NCBI RefSeq assembly: GCF_034263275.1
Contig: NZ_CP139559.1
Coordinates: 2,604,001 to 2,668,000, forward strand
DNA length: 64,000 bases
Direction of reading: 5' to 3'
Source: Mucilaginibacter sp. cycad4
GTDB lineage: Bacteria > Bacteroidota > Bacteroidia > Sphingobacteriales > Sphingobacteriaceae
A program made the position numbers and the translations under genes. Under the pieces are notes generated by a model. It was not told where the DNA came from. It made no database searches and saw nothing but the letters and a program-made list of their open reading frames with translations. Below, piece after piece: positions 51,718 to 61,694 of the stretch (position 1 is its first letter; the number at the start of each line of letters is the position of its first letter).

Positions 51718-52806
51718 ATGAGTAAGCATGGCAGGATATTAGTGGCAATGAGCGGCGGGGTTGATAGTTCGGTGGCGGCAGTAATGCTGCATGAACAGGG
51801 CTATGAAGTTATTGGTTTAACCATGAAAACCTGGGACTACGCCTCATCGGGCGGAAGTTCAAAAGAAACCGGCTGCTGCAGCCTGGATAGTATCAATGAT
51901 GCACGTGCTTTGGCTGTCGGCTATGGCTTCCCGCATTATATATTGGACATCCGTAATGAGTTTGGCGATTTCGTGATCGATAACTTTGTTGACGAATATT
52001 TGGCTGGCCGTACTCCTAACCCATGCGTTTTATGTAATACCCATATTAAATGGGAAGCATTATTAAAACGTGCCGATAAACTCGATTGTGAATTTATTGC
52101 TACAGGACACTATGCCAATATCCGTTTACAGGATAACGGCCGCTACGTGATATCAAAAGGCAAGGATACCAATAAAGATCAGTCCTACGTATTATGGGGT
52201 GTATCTCAAAAAAACCTTGCCCGTACTAAATTCCCTTTAGGTAGCTTTTCAAAGCCCGAGATCAGGCAAATGGCGCTTGATATGGGCCAGATAGAACTTG
52301 CCGGTAAAAGCGAAAGCTACGAGATCTGCTTTGTACCTGATAACGATTACCGCTCATTTCTGCGACATAAAGTTGAAGATCTTGATGAACGTATCGGCCC
52401 GGGCAACTTTGTGCTTACCAATGGTACCGTAGTAGGTAAGCACCAGGGATATCCTTTTTATACCATTGGTCAGCGTAAAGGCCTGGGCATAGCATTAGGG
52501 CATCCTATGTTTGTTACCCGAATCGATCCTGACACCAATACCGTTGTTTTAGGCACAGCCGAAGAGCTTGAACGCAAACAGGCCTGGGTAAAAAACCTCA
52601 ACCTCATTAAATACGAAACTGTGAATGAGCCGCTTGAGGCAATTACCAAAATTCGTTATAAAGATACCGGTGCCCAAAGTACTATTCTTCAAATGGGCGA
52701 ACATATGAAAGTTGATTTCCATCATAATGTATCAGGCATAGCGCCGGGCCAATCAGCTGTATTTTATGAAGGAGATGACCTGCTTGGCGGCGGTTTCCTG
52801 ATGTAA
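51718..52806 (+). CDS. mnmA: tRNA-specific 2-thiouridylase MnmA
   Basis: A 362-residue enzyme that puts sulfur on U34 of tRNA-Lys, -Glu and -Gln. The PP-loop AMSGGVDSSVAAVML activates the uridine. The catalytic cysteines are Cys103 in TPNPCVLCNTHIKW and Cys204 in SYEICFVPDND. The central TGHYANI and the IGQRKGLGIALG segment are standard. The start is fixed by family alignment (MSKHGRILVAMSGG) and by the promoter directly before it. It appears to be monocistronic. Confidence 0.96.
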   Translation: MSKHGRILVAMSGGVDSSVAAVMLHEQGYEVIGLTMKTWDYASSGGSSKETGCCSLDSINDARALAVGYGFPHYILDIRNEFGDFVIDNFVDEYLAGRTPNPCVLCNTHIKWEALLKRADKLDCEFIATGHYANIRLQDNGRYVISKGKDTNKDQSYVLWGVSQKNLARTKFPLGSFSKPEIRQMALDMGQIELAGKSESYEICFVPDNDYRSFLRHKVEDLDERIGPGNFVLTNGTVVGKHQGYPFYTIGQRKGLGIALGHPMFVTRIDPDTNTVVLGTAEELERKQAWVKNLNLIKYETVNEPLEAITKIRYKDTGAQSTILQMGEHMKVDFHHNVSGIAPGQSAVFYEGDDLLGGGFLM

Positions 52807-53039
52807 GTATTCTTTTCCTGCTATCTTTTGAACTTGACAAGCTGGACTGACATGCATGCCTGTTATCATTTTGTTAAAATCAGTTTAGGTATTTTGCAAG
52901 AATATAATTTTTACGGGCATTTTTACGCCAATTTTTCAACTTAAAACATAATTGACTTTCAACTTTTACACCTTTTACCAAAAACTAATTGGTGTTTCGC
53001 TTACTTTATGTTTTATTTGCAAAAACTAAAACTGATTAA

Positions 53040-55433
53040 ATGGCCAAAAACTTACTGATAGTTGAATCACCTGCAAAAGCTAAGACCATTGAGGGTTACC
53101 TTGGAAAGGACTTTACTGTAAAGTCCAGCTATGGGCATATCCGTGATCTTGTTAAGTCGGAAGATGCAATTGATATAGCTAATAACTTTAAACAAAAATA
53201 CGAGGTACCCGCAGATAAAAAGCAGGTAGTTAGCGAATTAAAGAAGTTAGCTAAGGAAGCCGAAATGGTTTGGCTTGCATCGGACGAGGACCGCGAAGGT
53301 GAGGCCATTTCCTGGCACTTGTTTGAAACATTGGATCTGAAGGATGTAAGCACCAAGCGTATTGTTTTCCATGAGATCACAAAGCCCGCCATTTTAAAAG
53401 CGATAGATACACCACGTAAAATTGACTATAACCTGGTTAACGCCCAGCAGGCACGCCGTGTTTTAGACAGGTTAGTAGGTTTTGAGCTCTCTCCTGTTTT
53501 ATGGAAAAAGGTAAAGCCATCACTTTCAGCGGGCCGCGTACAATCAGTTGCGGTAAGGCTCATTGTTGATCGTGAACGTGAGATCAATAAATTTAAATCA
53601 GAAGCAGCATTTAAAATAGTAGCCATATTTGGCAAAGGCAAAGAGGCTTTCAAGGCCGAACTGCCCGAGCGCTTTACAAAACAGGAAGATGCTGAGAAGT
53701 TTTTACAGGACTGTATTGCGGCAGATTTTGATGTTAAATCATTAGATACCCGGCCAACAAAACGTTCGCCAGCCGCACCGTTCACAACATCAACCCTGCA
53801 ACAGGAAGCAAGCCGCAAATTGGGCTATTCCGTAGCAAGGACTATGCAAGTTGCACAACGGCTTTACGAATCAGGTTACATCACTTATATGCGTACCGAT
53901 TCGGTAAACCTGTCTGAACTGGCCTTAAATTCGGCAGCAAGCGAGATCGTATCAGCCTATGGCGAAAAATACCATCAGCAAAGAAAATATAAAACCAAAA
54001 ATGCCAGTGCACAGGAAGCACACGAGGCAATCAGGCCAACCTATTTCAATAACCACTCTATCGATGGCGAATCGGCAGAGAAGCGTTTATATGAGCTGAT
54101 CTGGAAACGCGCCATTGCTTCGCAAATGAGCGAAGCCCAGTTTGAAAAAACCACCGCAAAGATGAGCATCTCAACCCGTAGTGAAGATTTAGTGGCCAAC
54201 GGAGAGGTAATGAAATTTGATGGCTTCCTAAAAGTTTATCTTGAATCGCAGGATGATGAGGATGAACCGCAACAGGATGGCGAAAATGCCATGCTGCCGC
54301 CATTAACCAAGGGTCAGCGTTTGGCTTTGCAGGAAATGTCGGCGACAGAACGTTTTTCACGCCCGGCCGCCCGTTATACCGAGGCAAGCTTAGTGAAGAA
54401 ATTGGAAGAGTTGGGTATCGGTCGCCCGTCAACCTACGCCCCTACTATCTCCACCATTCAAAACCGTGGTTATGTGGTTAAGGAAGAGCGCGAAGGCAAG
54501 CAACGTAATTTCAGGGTGTTAACACTGAAAGCAGGCAGTATCACCAAAGAAGAAAAAACGGAGAATACAGGTGCCGAACGCGGCAAGCTGTTCCCTACCG
54601 ATATCGGTGCTGTGGTGAACGATTTCCTGGTTCAATATTTCAAGGATATCGTTGACTTTAACTTCACCGCCAGCGTTGAAAAACAATTTGACGAAATTGC
54701 CCAGGGCATGAAAGAGTGGACAGCCATGCTCCACGATTTTTACAACCCTTTTCATAAAGAAGTTGAGAGCACTATTGAAAAAGCCGACAAAGCAACCGGC
54801 GAACGCGAATTAGGCACCCACCCGGAAAGCGGAAAAAAGGTTTCTGTACGGATAGGCCGTTTCGGGCCTTTTGTACAGGTTGGTGAAAGCGCTACCGACG
54901 AAAACGAAGAGAAACCCCTCTATGCAAGTCTTCGGAGCGGACAGAGTATTGAGACCATCAGCCTTGAAGAAGCGCTTGAGCTATTCAAGCTGCCCAAAGT
55001 TGTGGGCGAATATGAAGGCAAGGTAATGAAAGTGGCTATCGGCCGTTTCGGGCCTTACATCAGCCACAACAGCGCTTTCGTTTCTTTACCTAAAGAGATC
55101 GACCCGCATGATGTTACTGAAGAACAAGCCATTGAGCTCATTAACCTGAAGCGCAAAAAAGATGCTGAAAAGCTAATCAAAGCTTTTGACGAAGATCCGG
55201 ACGTAAAAGTATTAAACGGTCGCTGGGGACCATATATTGAATTTGGCAAACTGAACGTTAAGATCCCTAAAGATAAAGATCCTTTGACCCTGACTTACGA
55301 AGAATGCAAGGCACTTGCCGATGCAACACCAAAAGATGCTAAAAAAGGGCGCTTTGGTAAAGCTGCTGCATCGGCCAAGCCTGCTGCAACAAAAGCACCG
55401 GCTAAGAAAAAGGCGGCAACTAAGAAAAAATAG
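53040..55433 (+). CDS. topA: DNA topoisomerase I
   Basis: A 797-residue type IA topoisomerase that relaxes negative supercoils. The Toprim start LLIVESPAKAKTIEGYLG and ASDEDREGEAISWHL hold the metal-binding acidic residues. The catalytic tyrosine is Tyr283 in GYITYMRTDS. Beyond the core, the C-terminus carries two GRFGPY(V/I)-type repeats typical of zinc-free topoisomerase domains and a Lys/Ala-rich tail (PAKKKAATKKK). No CxxC zinc fingers are present, unlike the E. coli enzyme. The gene is full length. Confidence 0.96.
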   Translation: MAKNLLIVESPAKAKTIEGYLGKDFTVKSSYGHIRDLVKSEDAIDIANNFKQKYEVPADKKQVVSELKKLAKEAEMVWLASDEDREGEAISWHLFETLDLKDVSTKRIVFHEITKPAILKAIDTPRKIDYNLVNAQQARRVLDRLVGFELSPVLWKKVKPSLSAGRVQSVAVRLIVDREREINKFKSEAAFKIVAIFGKGKEAFKAELPERFTKQEDAEKFLQDCIAADFDVKSLDTRPTKRSPAAPFTTSTLQQEASRKLGYSVARTMQVAQRLYESGYITYMRTDSVNLSELALNSAASEIVSAYGEKYHQQRKYKTKNASAQEAHEAIRPTYFNNHSIDGESAEKRLYELIWKRAIASQMSEAQFEKTTAKMSISTRSEDLVANGEVMKFDGFLKVYLESQDDEDEPQQDGENAMLPPLTKGQRLALQEMSATERFSRPAARYTEASLVKKLEELGIGRPSTYAPTISTIQNRGYVVKEEREGKQRNFRVLTLKAGSITKEEKTENTGAERGKLFPTDIGAVVNDFLVQYFKDIVDFNFTASVEKQFDEIAQGMKEWTAMLHDFYNPFHKEVESTIEKADKATGERELGTHPESGKKVSVRIGRFGPFVQVGESATDENEEKPLYASLRSGQSIETISLEEALELFKLPKVVGEYEGKVMKVAIGRFGPYISHNSAFVSLPKEIDPHDVTEEQAIELINLKRKKDAEKLIKAFDEDPDVKVLNGRWGPYIEFGKLNVKIPKDKDPLTLTYEECKALADATPKDAKKGRFGKAAASAKPAATKAPAKKKAATKKK

Positions 55434-55504
55434 TGAATGGTTGATTGGGGTGAATGGTTTAGCAAGTGCGATTAGAACCACACACCTAATCAACCCAATC
55501 AACC
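55433..55504. repeat. Inverted repeat between topA and the small conserved gene
   Basis: The left arm GGTTGATTGGGGTGAATGG (from about 55439) and right arm 55477-55504, with ACCTAATCAACCCAATCAAC, pair imperfectly. The arms are related to those at 19101-19167. It begins right at the topA stop. Confidence 0.6.
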
Positions 55505-55510
55505 AAAAGA

Positions 55511-55915
55511 ATGAAAAAAGACCTGCCAGAAAATAATGTAAAAGATATTGCTATCGCGGTAGCATTGGAGAGCGAGAGTGTGGAAAGTAAGGTATGGTAT
55601 GTATATCTCATTAACCTTAAAAACGAGCCGATCGAAAACGTGCTCATTACCTCAAAAGGCTATGGGGAAAAGGACGGTGAACAGGTAAAAACCTCTACCC
55701 TGAGGCATATGATCCCTGTTGTTGACAGCAAAGCATATAAGCTTATCGAGCCTATTGATGAGCAAACCTTCGGCCTTAATAACGAGTATTGGCTCAGCTA
55801 CTATATAGGGAAAGATATTTTCGACAAGAAATTTATATTCCTTCCTGAAAGTATTGTGGAGATGAATTTTATCAAAATCCCGGTTTTAAATAAACCCGGA
55901 GTTATGATAAAATAA
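55511..55915 (+). CDS. Small conserved-looking cytoplasmic protein of unknown function
   Basis: A 134-residue soluble protein opening MKKDLPENNVKDIAIAVA. It has alternating beta segments (VWYVYLINLKNEPIENVLIT, later NEYWLSYYIGKDIFDKKFIF) and no signal peptide, membrane helix or known catalytic motif. Codon use resembles the neighbours, so it is probably a true gene. I do not recognise the family with confidence. It lies between topA and the alpha-2-macroglobulin gene on the same strand. A palindrome separates it from topA, so it is likely transcribed from its own promoter. Confidence 0.72.
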   Translation: MKKDLPENNVKDIAIAVALESESVESKVWYVYLINLKNEPIENVLITSKGYGEKDGEQVKTSTLRHMIPVVDSKAYKLIEPIDEQTFGLNNEYWLSYYIGKDIFDKKFIFLPESIVEMNFIKIPVLNKPGVMIK

Positions 55916-55980
55916 TTTTCGCTTTAAATTATTTATTGTCATAAATTTCATAATTTACCTGATAATAAATAAACCTATTC

Positions 55981-58900
55981 ATGGAAAACGGATACAGTCA
56001 ATTCCGCAAACGCCGAACCTTAATCACTATTGTCACTACCATTGCTCTTGCATTACTCATCGTATACCTGGTAGCTCATGGCCATAAAAAAGCAATAGTT
56101 GATCCTGCTTTCAGCAAGTATATCGAGTCGTATACCACTGGTGTTATTTCCAAACAGAGCCCCATTCGTATCAGGCTGGCCAGTGATGTGCAGGTAACAC
56201 ACCAGCAAAATGAGGAAATAACCGAGGATCTTTTCAACTTTTCGCCAGCCATAAAGGGAAAGGCTATCTGGACGGATGCGCGTACCATCGAGTTCAGGCC
56301 CGATGAGAAGCTCGACCCAGGTAAAAACTATACTGCCGATTTTAAACTGGGCAAGCTTATTGAAGTGTCGGATCATTTTGAGCATTTTAAATTTAATTTC
56401 CAGGTTATTCAGCCCGACTTTACGGTTTCATTCATCGGTATGCAAACCGCCAACAATACTTCAAACACCGAAATGAAACTCACCGGCGATGTACAAACAG
56501 CCGATGCCGAAGATCCATCGGCTGTTGATAAGCTCCTTATGCCCAACTATACATCTCCGGTAAAAATAAACTGGGAGCATGATGCCGCCCACAAAAACCA
56601 CCATTTTACCATAACCGGCTTAACCCGTATTGCCGGCAAGGCCAATCCGCTTGCCATTAACTGGGATGGCAGCAGCATAGGCGTGGATAAAAAAGGCAGC
56701 CAGAATTTTGAAGTGCCCGCCATTGGTGATTTTAAAGTACTGAACATCCGCGCCGTGCAGGATAACGACCAATACGTTGAGGTACAATTTTCGGACAATA
56801 TTTTGGTTGGCCAGGAGCTTAACGGGCTTATCACAATCAACAATATAGCTGATCCTGCTTACAGTATCGACGGTAGCCTGGTCAAAGTATATGCTCCGGA
56901 CCGTTTACAGGGAGATTACACCGTATCTGTGAACGAAGGCATTAAAAACACGCTCCTGAAAAGGATCACGAAGGGCTATACCGCCAATTTATTCTTTGAA
57001 AACCGCTTACCTGCCGTTACTATCCCCGGCAAGGGTGTGATCCTCCCCGACTCGGGCCGTATTATGATGCCTTTCGAAGCGATTAACCTGAACGCAGTAG
57101 ATGTTACCATCATTAAGATCTACGAAAACAATGTACCTCAATACTTTCAAAGCAATGGTTTTGACGGCAGTACTGAATTAAGGCAGGTTGGTAAGCCTAT
57201 AGTTCAAAAAACAATCCGCCTGGATACTGATAAAGGTCTTAACCTGCACAAAAAAAACCGCTTTATGCTTGATCTTGACCAGATGATCCGAACTGAACCC
57301 GGCGCTATCTATCGCGTGGTGATCGGTTTCAGGCGGTCGTACTCACTGTTTAACTGTAAAATATATAGCGGTAAAGTTCAAAAGGATAACGGCGATAGTG
57401 ACGAAGGCGAATACTACGGCGGCGAATACAGCGACAATTCATCAAAAGTAAGCGACGAGGACGACGACTTCTGGAAACGCTATGATAATTACTATCCCGA
57501 AGGCTACAACTGGCAGGAACGCGACGATGCGTGCACAGATTCGTACTATAGTAAACAACGCTGGGCTACCCGAAACATCATATCCTCAAACATTGGCCTT
57601 ATTGCCAAACGCGGCAATGATAACAGCATGTTAATAGCTGTTACAGATATCCTGAACGCCCAGCCGATGAATAACGTGGATTTGGAACTGCTTGACTACC
57701 AAAAACAGGTAATTTACAAAACAACCAGCGACGGCGATGGGCTTGCCAAATTCGACCTGAAACGCAAACCGTACCTGCTGGTAGCCAAAAAAGGCGTACA
57801 GCGTGGTTACTTAAAGCTGGATGACGGTAGCTCTTTACCTCTGTCAAGATTTAACGTTGGCGGCGAAGAGGTACAGAACGGACTCAAAGGATTTATTTAT
57901 GGCGAACGCGGCGTCTGGCGTCCCGGTGATTCCATTTATACCTCATTTATTCTGGAGGATAAACTGAAAACCCTTCCGGCTGATCACCCGGTTGAATTTG
58001 AATTGTACGACCCAAGCGATAAGCTTTACAGGCGCATTACCCGAACAAAAAGTTTGGATGGATTTTACAGTTTCCATACGGCAACAGAAACCTCGTCCCC
58101 TACCGGTAACTGGACAGCTAAGGTTAAAGTTGGAGGTGCTACTTTTGAGAAAAAGATAAAGGTTGAAACTATAATGCCTAACAGGCTTAAGCTTAGCCTG
58201 TCCTTCGGCGGAGCCGCTGAATTGACCAAAGGGAACAATGCCAATGGTAAATTAAGTGCCCAATGGCTTTTTGGCGGTGCGGCTCAAAACTTAAAAGCCA
58301 AGGTTGATGCTTATTTATCGGCACAAAATACCAGCTTCAAGAAATATAAGGATTATGTATTTGATGATCCTACACTGGCCTTTAATACGCAGGTTCAAAC
58401 CGTTTTTGATGGCAAGCTGAGCGAAACAGGCACAGCTGATGTTGATGCCAATGTAAATGTAGAAAAACAGGCCCCCGGGCAACTTCGCGCAAACTTTTTA
58501 GTTAAAGTATTTGAGCCGGGCGGTAATTTCAGCATCAACCAGGTGAGCATGCCTTATAACGTTTACCCAGGCTATGTGGGGATTAAAACACCTGAAGGCA
58601 GTGACCTGTCGGGTATGTTGGTTACTGACAAAGATCATTTGGTTGATATTGCCGATGTGGATGTGAATGGAAACGCCCTTCCGGGCAGCCGCGATGTGCA
58701 GGTTGAACTGTACAAAGTACAATGGCGCTGGTGGTGGGATCAAACCGGCAACGAAATGAGCAACTTTACGCAGGATAAATACAACAAGCTCATTAAAACC
58801 GAAACTGTAAAGTTGACTAATGGCGCGGGCAAATGGAAACTGCATATCAACAAAGCCGACTGGGGCCGGTACCTCATTAAAATTAAAGATGAGCAAACCG

Positions 58901-61587
58901 GTCACTCAACCGGTAAGATCATTTATGTCGATTGGCCAAACTGGTCGGAACGGCTGCAATCAACCAACCCTACCGAGGCTGCGATGTTATCTTTCACTTC
59001 AGATAAACCTGCTTATAAAGTTGGCGATGAGGCTACTTTGACCATTCCAACAGGCGAGGCAGGTCGGGCGTTGATTAGTTTTGAAAACGGCAGCAAGGTT
59101 TTAAAAACAACCTGGATAGATACAAAAAAAGGACAAACCCGATATACATTTACTGTTGACGGAACAATGGCACCCAACGTTTTCGTGAACGTTACCCTGC
59201 TTCAAAAACATTCGCAAACGGTTAACGACCTGCCCATCCGCATGTATGGTGCTATTCCGCTACAGGTTGAAAATCCTGAAACGATATTGAAGCCGATCAT
59301 CAGCATGCCTGATAAGATCAGACCTGAGACACAATCGGCCATTACCGTATCCGAGGCATCGGGCAAGGAAATGACCTATACCATTGCCATTGTTGATGAA
59401 GGCCTGCTGGATATCACCAATTACAAGATACCTGATCCGCATGATACCTTTTATGCCCATGAGGCTTTAGGCGTAAAAACCTGGGACCTGTTCGACTATG
59501 TGATAGGCGCGTTTGGCGGCGGGCTGGAGCGGATTTTAAGCATCGGCGGTGACGGGAACCTCGGTAATAACAAAAACGTATCTGTAAATCGTTTTAAACC
59601 CGTTGTAAAATTCCTTGGGCCTTTCCATCTTAACGCTGGCGAAAAGCAAACACAGCGCTTTATATTGCCGCAATACGTAGGTTCTGTTAAAGCCATGGTA
59701 GTAGCGGGCCACAACGGCGCTTATGGCATTGCTGAAAAGGCCGTGGCGGTTAAAAAGCCATTGATGATCCTGGCTACCCTGCCACGCGTGCTCGGCCCGT
59801 CCGAAAGCATCCAGCTGCCGGTCACCGTATTTGCGATGGAAAACAATATCAAAACCGTAAGCGTACAGGTACAAAGCAATGCTTTCAGCAACCTCGGTGG
59901 CAACAACCAAAAAACGCTGACTTTTGACAAACCCGGCGACCAGATGGTAACCTTTGATTTGAACGTCAAGGATTTTGTCGGCGTAGGTAAAGTAAAAATA
60001 ATTGCCAAAAGTGGTTCGGAAACAGCTGCTTATGATGTTGATCTTAACGTCCGCAACCCTAACCCGCCTGTTACCCGCATTATTCAGAAAGAGCTTGCGC
60101 CTGGCGAAGTATGGAATACGGATTATCAGCCGGTTGGCATCAACGGCACTAATAAAGCCACGCTTGAAGTAGCTTACATCCCGCCGCTGAACCTTTCAAA
60201 ACGTTTGGATTACCTGATCGAATATCCGCATGGCTGTGTGGAACAAACTACATCATCGGCGTTCCCACAGTTATACCTGAACCAGTTACTTGACCTTTCA
60301 CCAAAACAAAGGGCTGAAACTGACCGGAATATTAAAGCCACCATTAACAGGCTCAATGGCTTCCAGGTACAGGGCGGCGGCTTAAGCTACTGGCCTTACG
60401 GCGGCGAAGCCGACGAATGGGGAACCAATTACGCCGGGCATTTCATGTTAACAGCCCAGGCAAAAGGCTTCAGCATGCCGATAGGCTTTATTGACCGCTG
60501 GAAGAAATATCAGAAAGAAAAGGCCCTAAGCTGGGCTCCACGCAAGCAGCCATACTATTACGAAGACGACCTTACCCAGGCCTATCGTTTATACCTGCTG
60601 GCCCTCGCCCGCTCACCCGAAATGGGCGCTATGAACCGCCTGCGTGAATTTGCACTATTGAGTGACGCCGCAGCCTGGCGCCTTGCTGCCGCCTATAAGC
60701 TTGCCGGGCAGCCTGAAGTTGGCCTAAAGATGATAGCTAAATTATCAACCACTGTTAAACCATATAACAGCCTATACGGCACTTATGGGTCCGGTTTAAG
60801 GGATGAAGCTATGATACTGGAAACCCTTACCCTGCTGGGCCAAAAACAAAAAGCAGCAGGGCTGGTACATACAGTTGCCGCACGTTTATCACAGGACGAT
60901 TGGTACAGCACTCAAACTACGGCATACTCGCTGATAGCATTGGCGCAATTCTATGGTCAAAACAAACCTGCCGGTAAACTTGAATTTAACTATGCAGCAG
61001 GCACTGCCAAAGCTACCATCAGCACTGCTTCGTATTTATGGCAGGGAGCGCTGGCGGGCAACGGCGGTAAAGTTTATCTCAGGAACAACAGTAACAATAA
61101 ACTGTACATTAGGCTGATACAAAAAGGACAGCCATCTTCAGGGCAGGATACCCAATCAATCATCAATCCGGATGTATTGCAGATGCGTGTCGGCTATTTC
61201 TCTCTTAAAGGTAAACCGATAGATCCATCCTCGTTAAAACAGGGGACTGATTTTGTAGCCCAGGTAAATATCAAAAATCCGGGAAAACGCGGCAGATACG
61301 ATAACCTCGCCCTTACCCAGATCTTCCCTTCGGGTTGGGAAATATTAAACACGCGCCTGCTGGGTGATGAAGCATTTAAATCCTCTCCCTCTGATTACCG
61401 TGATATCCGTGATGACAGAGTGAACACATATTTCAGTTTGTATGAAGGGCAGGAATCAACCTATTATGTAATGCTTAATGCAGCATACACCGGTAAATAC
61501 TACTTACCGGCTGTTTATTGCGAGGCGATGTATAATAACCAGATCAGCAGCTTATTGAAAGGACAATGGGTTGAGGTGGTGAAGTAA
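55981..61587 (+). CDS. Alpha-2-macroglobulin family protein with intact thioester motif
   Basis: An 1868-residue periplasmic protein anchored by one N-terminal helix (LITIVTTIALALLIVYLVAH). Several macroglobulin (MG) beta-sandwich domains occupy the first 1200 residues, then the A2M region (NAGEKQTQRFILPQYVGSVK) and the thioester loop HGCVEQTTSSAFPQLY near residue 1418, with the Cys and Gln needed for the bond. An alpha-toroid and a receptor-binding-like domain follow. Bacterial A2Ms trap foreign proteases that reach the periplasm. The usual partner, penicillin-binding protein 1C, is not adjacent. The N-terminus is a membrane anchor rather than the lipobox of E. coli YfhM. Confidence 0.93.
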   Translation: MENGYSQFRKRRTLITIVTTIALALLIVYLVAHGHKKAIVDPAFSKYIESYTTGVISKQSPIRIRLASDVQVTHQQNEEITEDLFNFSPAIKGKAIWTDARTIEFRPDEKLDPGKNYTADFKLGKLIEVSDHFEHFKFNFQVIQPDFTVSFIGMQTANNTSNTEMKLTGDVQTADAEDPSAVDKLLMPNYTSPVKINWEHDAAHKNHHFTITGLTRIAGKANPLAINWDGSSIGVDKKGSQNFEVPAIGDFKVLNIRAVQDNDQYVEVQFSDNILVGQELNGLITINNIADPAYSIDGSLVKVYAPDRLQGDYTVSVNEGIKNTLLKRITKGYTANLFFENRLPAVTIPGKGVILPDSGRIMMPFEAINLNAVDVTIIKIYENNVPQYFQSNGFDGSTELRQVGKPIVQKTIRLDTDKGLNLHKKNRFMLDLDQMIRTEPGAIYRVVIGFRRSYSLFNCKIYSGKVQKDNGDSDEGEYYGGEYSDNSSKVSDEDDDFWKRYDNYYPEGYNWQERDDACTDSYYSKQRWATRNIISSNIGLIAKRGNDNSMLIAVTDILNAQPMNNVDLELLDYQKQVIYKTTSDGDGLAKFDLKRKPYLLVAKKGVQRGYLKLDDGSSLPLSRFNVGGEEVQNGLKGFIYGERGVWRPGDSIYTSFILEDKLKTLPADHPVEFELYDPSDKLYRRITRTKSLDGFYSFHTATETSSPTGNWTAKVKVGGATFEKKIKVETIMPNRLKLSLSFGGAAELTKGNNANGKLSAQWLFGGAAQNLKAKVDAYLSAQNTSFKKYKDYVFDDPTLAFNTQVQTVFDGKLSETGTADVDANVNVEKQAPGQLRANFLVKVFEPGGNFSINQVSMPYNVYPGYVGIKTPEGSDLSGMLVTDKDHLVDIADVDVNGNALPGSRDVQVELYKVQWRWWWDQTGNEMSNFTQDKYNKLIKTETVKLTNGAGKWKLHINKADWGRYLIKIKDEQTGHSTGKIIYVDWPNWSERLQSTNPTEAAMLSFTSDKPAYKVGDEATLTIPTGEAGRALISFENGSKVLKTTWIDTKKGQTRYTFTVDGTMAPNVFVNVTLLQKHSQTVNDLPIRMYGAIPLQVENPETILKPIISMPDKIRPETQSAITVSEASGKEMTYTIAIVDEGLLDITNYKIPDPHDTFYAHEALGVKTWDLFDYVIGAFGGGLERILSIGGDGNLGNNKNVSVNRFKPVVKFLGPFHLNAGEKQTQRFILPQYVGSVKAMVVAGHNGAYGIAEKAVAVKKPLMILATLPRVLGPSESIQLPVTVFAMENNIKTVSVQVQSNAFSNLGGNNQKTLTFDKPGDQMVTFDLNVKDFVGVGKVKIIAKSGSETAAYDVDLNVRNPNPPVTRIIQKELAPGEVWNTDYQPVGINGTNKATLEVAYIPPLNLSKRLDYLIEYPHGCVEQTTSSAFPQLYLNQLLDLSPKQRAETDRNIKATINRLNGFQVQGGGLSYWPYGGEADEWGTNYAGHFMLTAQAKGFSMPIGFIDRWKKYQKEKALSWAPRKQPYYYEDDLTQAYRLYLLALARSPEMGAMNRLREFALLSDAAAWRLAAAYKLAGQPEVGLKMIAKLSTTVKPYNSLYGTYGSGLRDEAMILETLTLLGQKQKAAGLVHTVAARLSQDDWYSTQTTAYSLIALAQFYGQNKPAGKLEFNYAAGTAKATISTASYLWQGALAGNGGKVYLRNNSNNKLYIRLIQKGQPSSGQDTQSIINPDVLQMRVGYFSLKGKPIDPSSLKQGTDFVAQVNIKNPGKRGRYDNLALTQIFPSGWEILNTRLLGDEAFKSSPSDYRDIRDDRVNTYFSLYEGQESTYYVMLNAAYTGKYYLPAVYCEAMYNNQISSLLKGQWVEVVK

Positions 61588-61597
61588 CGATAAATTC

Positions 61598-61629
61598 AGA
61601 CTTACGAAGTTTTACTACTTCGCAAGTCT
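61598..61629 (+). terminator. First hairpin after the alpha-2-macroglobulin gene
   Basis: Stem AGACTT-CGAAGT / ACTTCG-AAGTCT with one mismatch and loop TTTACT, followed by TTTAAAAATA. It is placed 11 bases after the stop. Confidence 0.6.
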
Positions 61630-61634
61630 TTAAA

Positions 61635-61676
61635 AATAGAAAGCGCTTCCATTTAATTTTGGAAGCGCTTTCTATT
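61635..61676. terminator. Bidirectional terminator between the A2M gene and bglX
   Basis: A perfect 17-bp stem (AATAGAAAGCGCTTCCA) with an eight-base loop, serving both convergent genes. It immediately follows the first hairpin, giving a tandem arrangement. Confidence 0.82.
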
Positions 61677-61694
61677 TATTGCGATAATAAAAGC

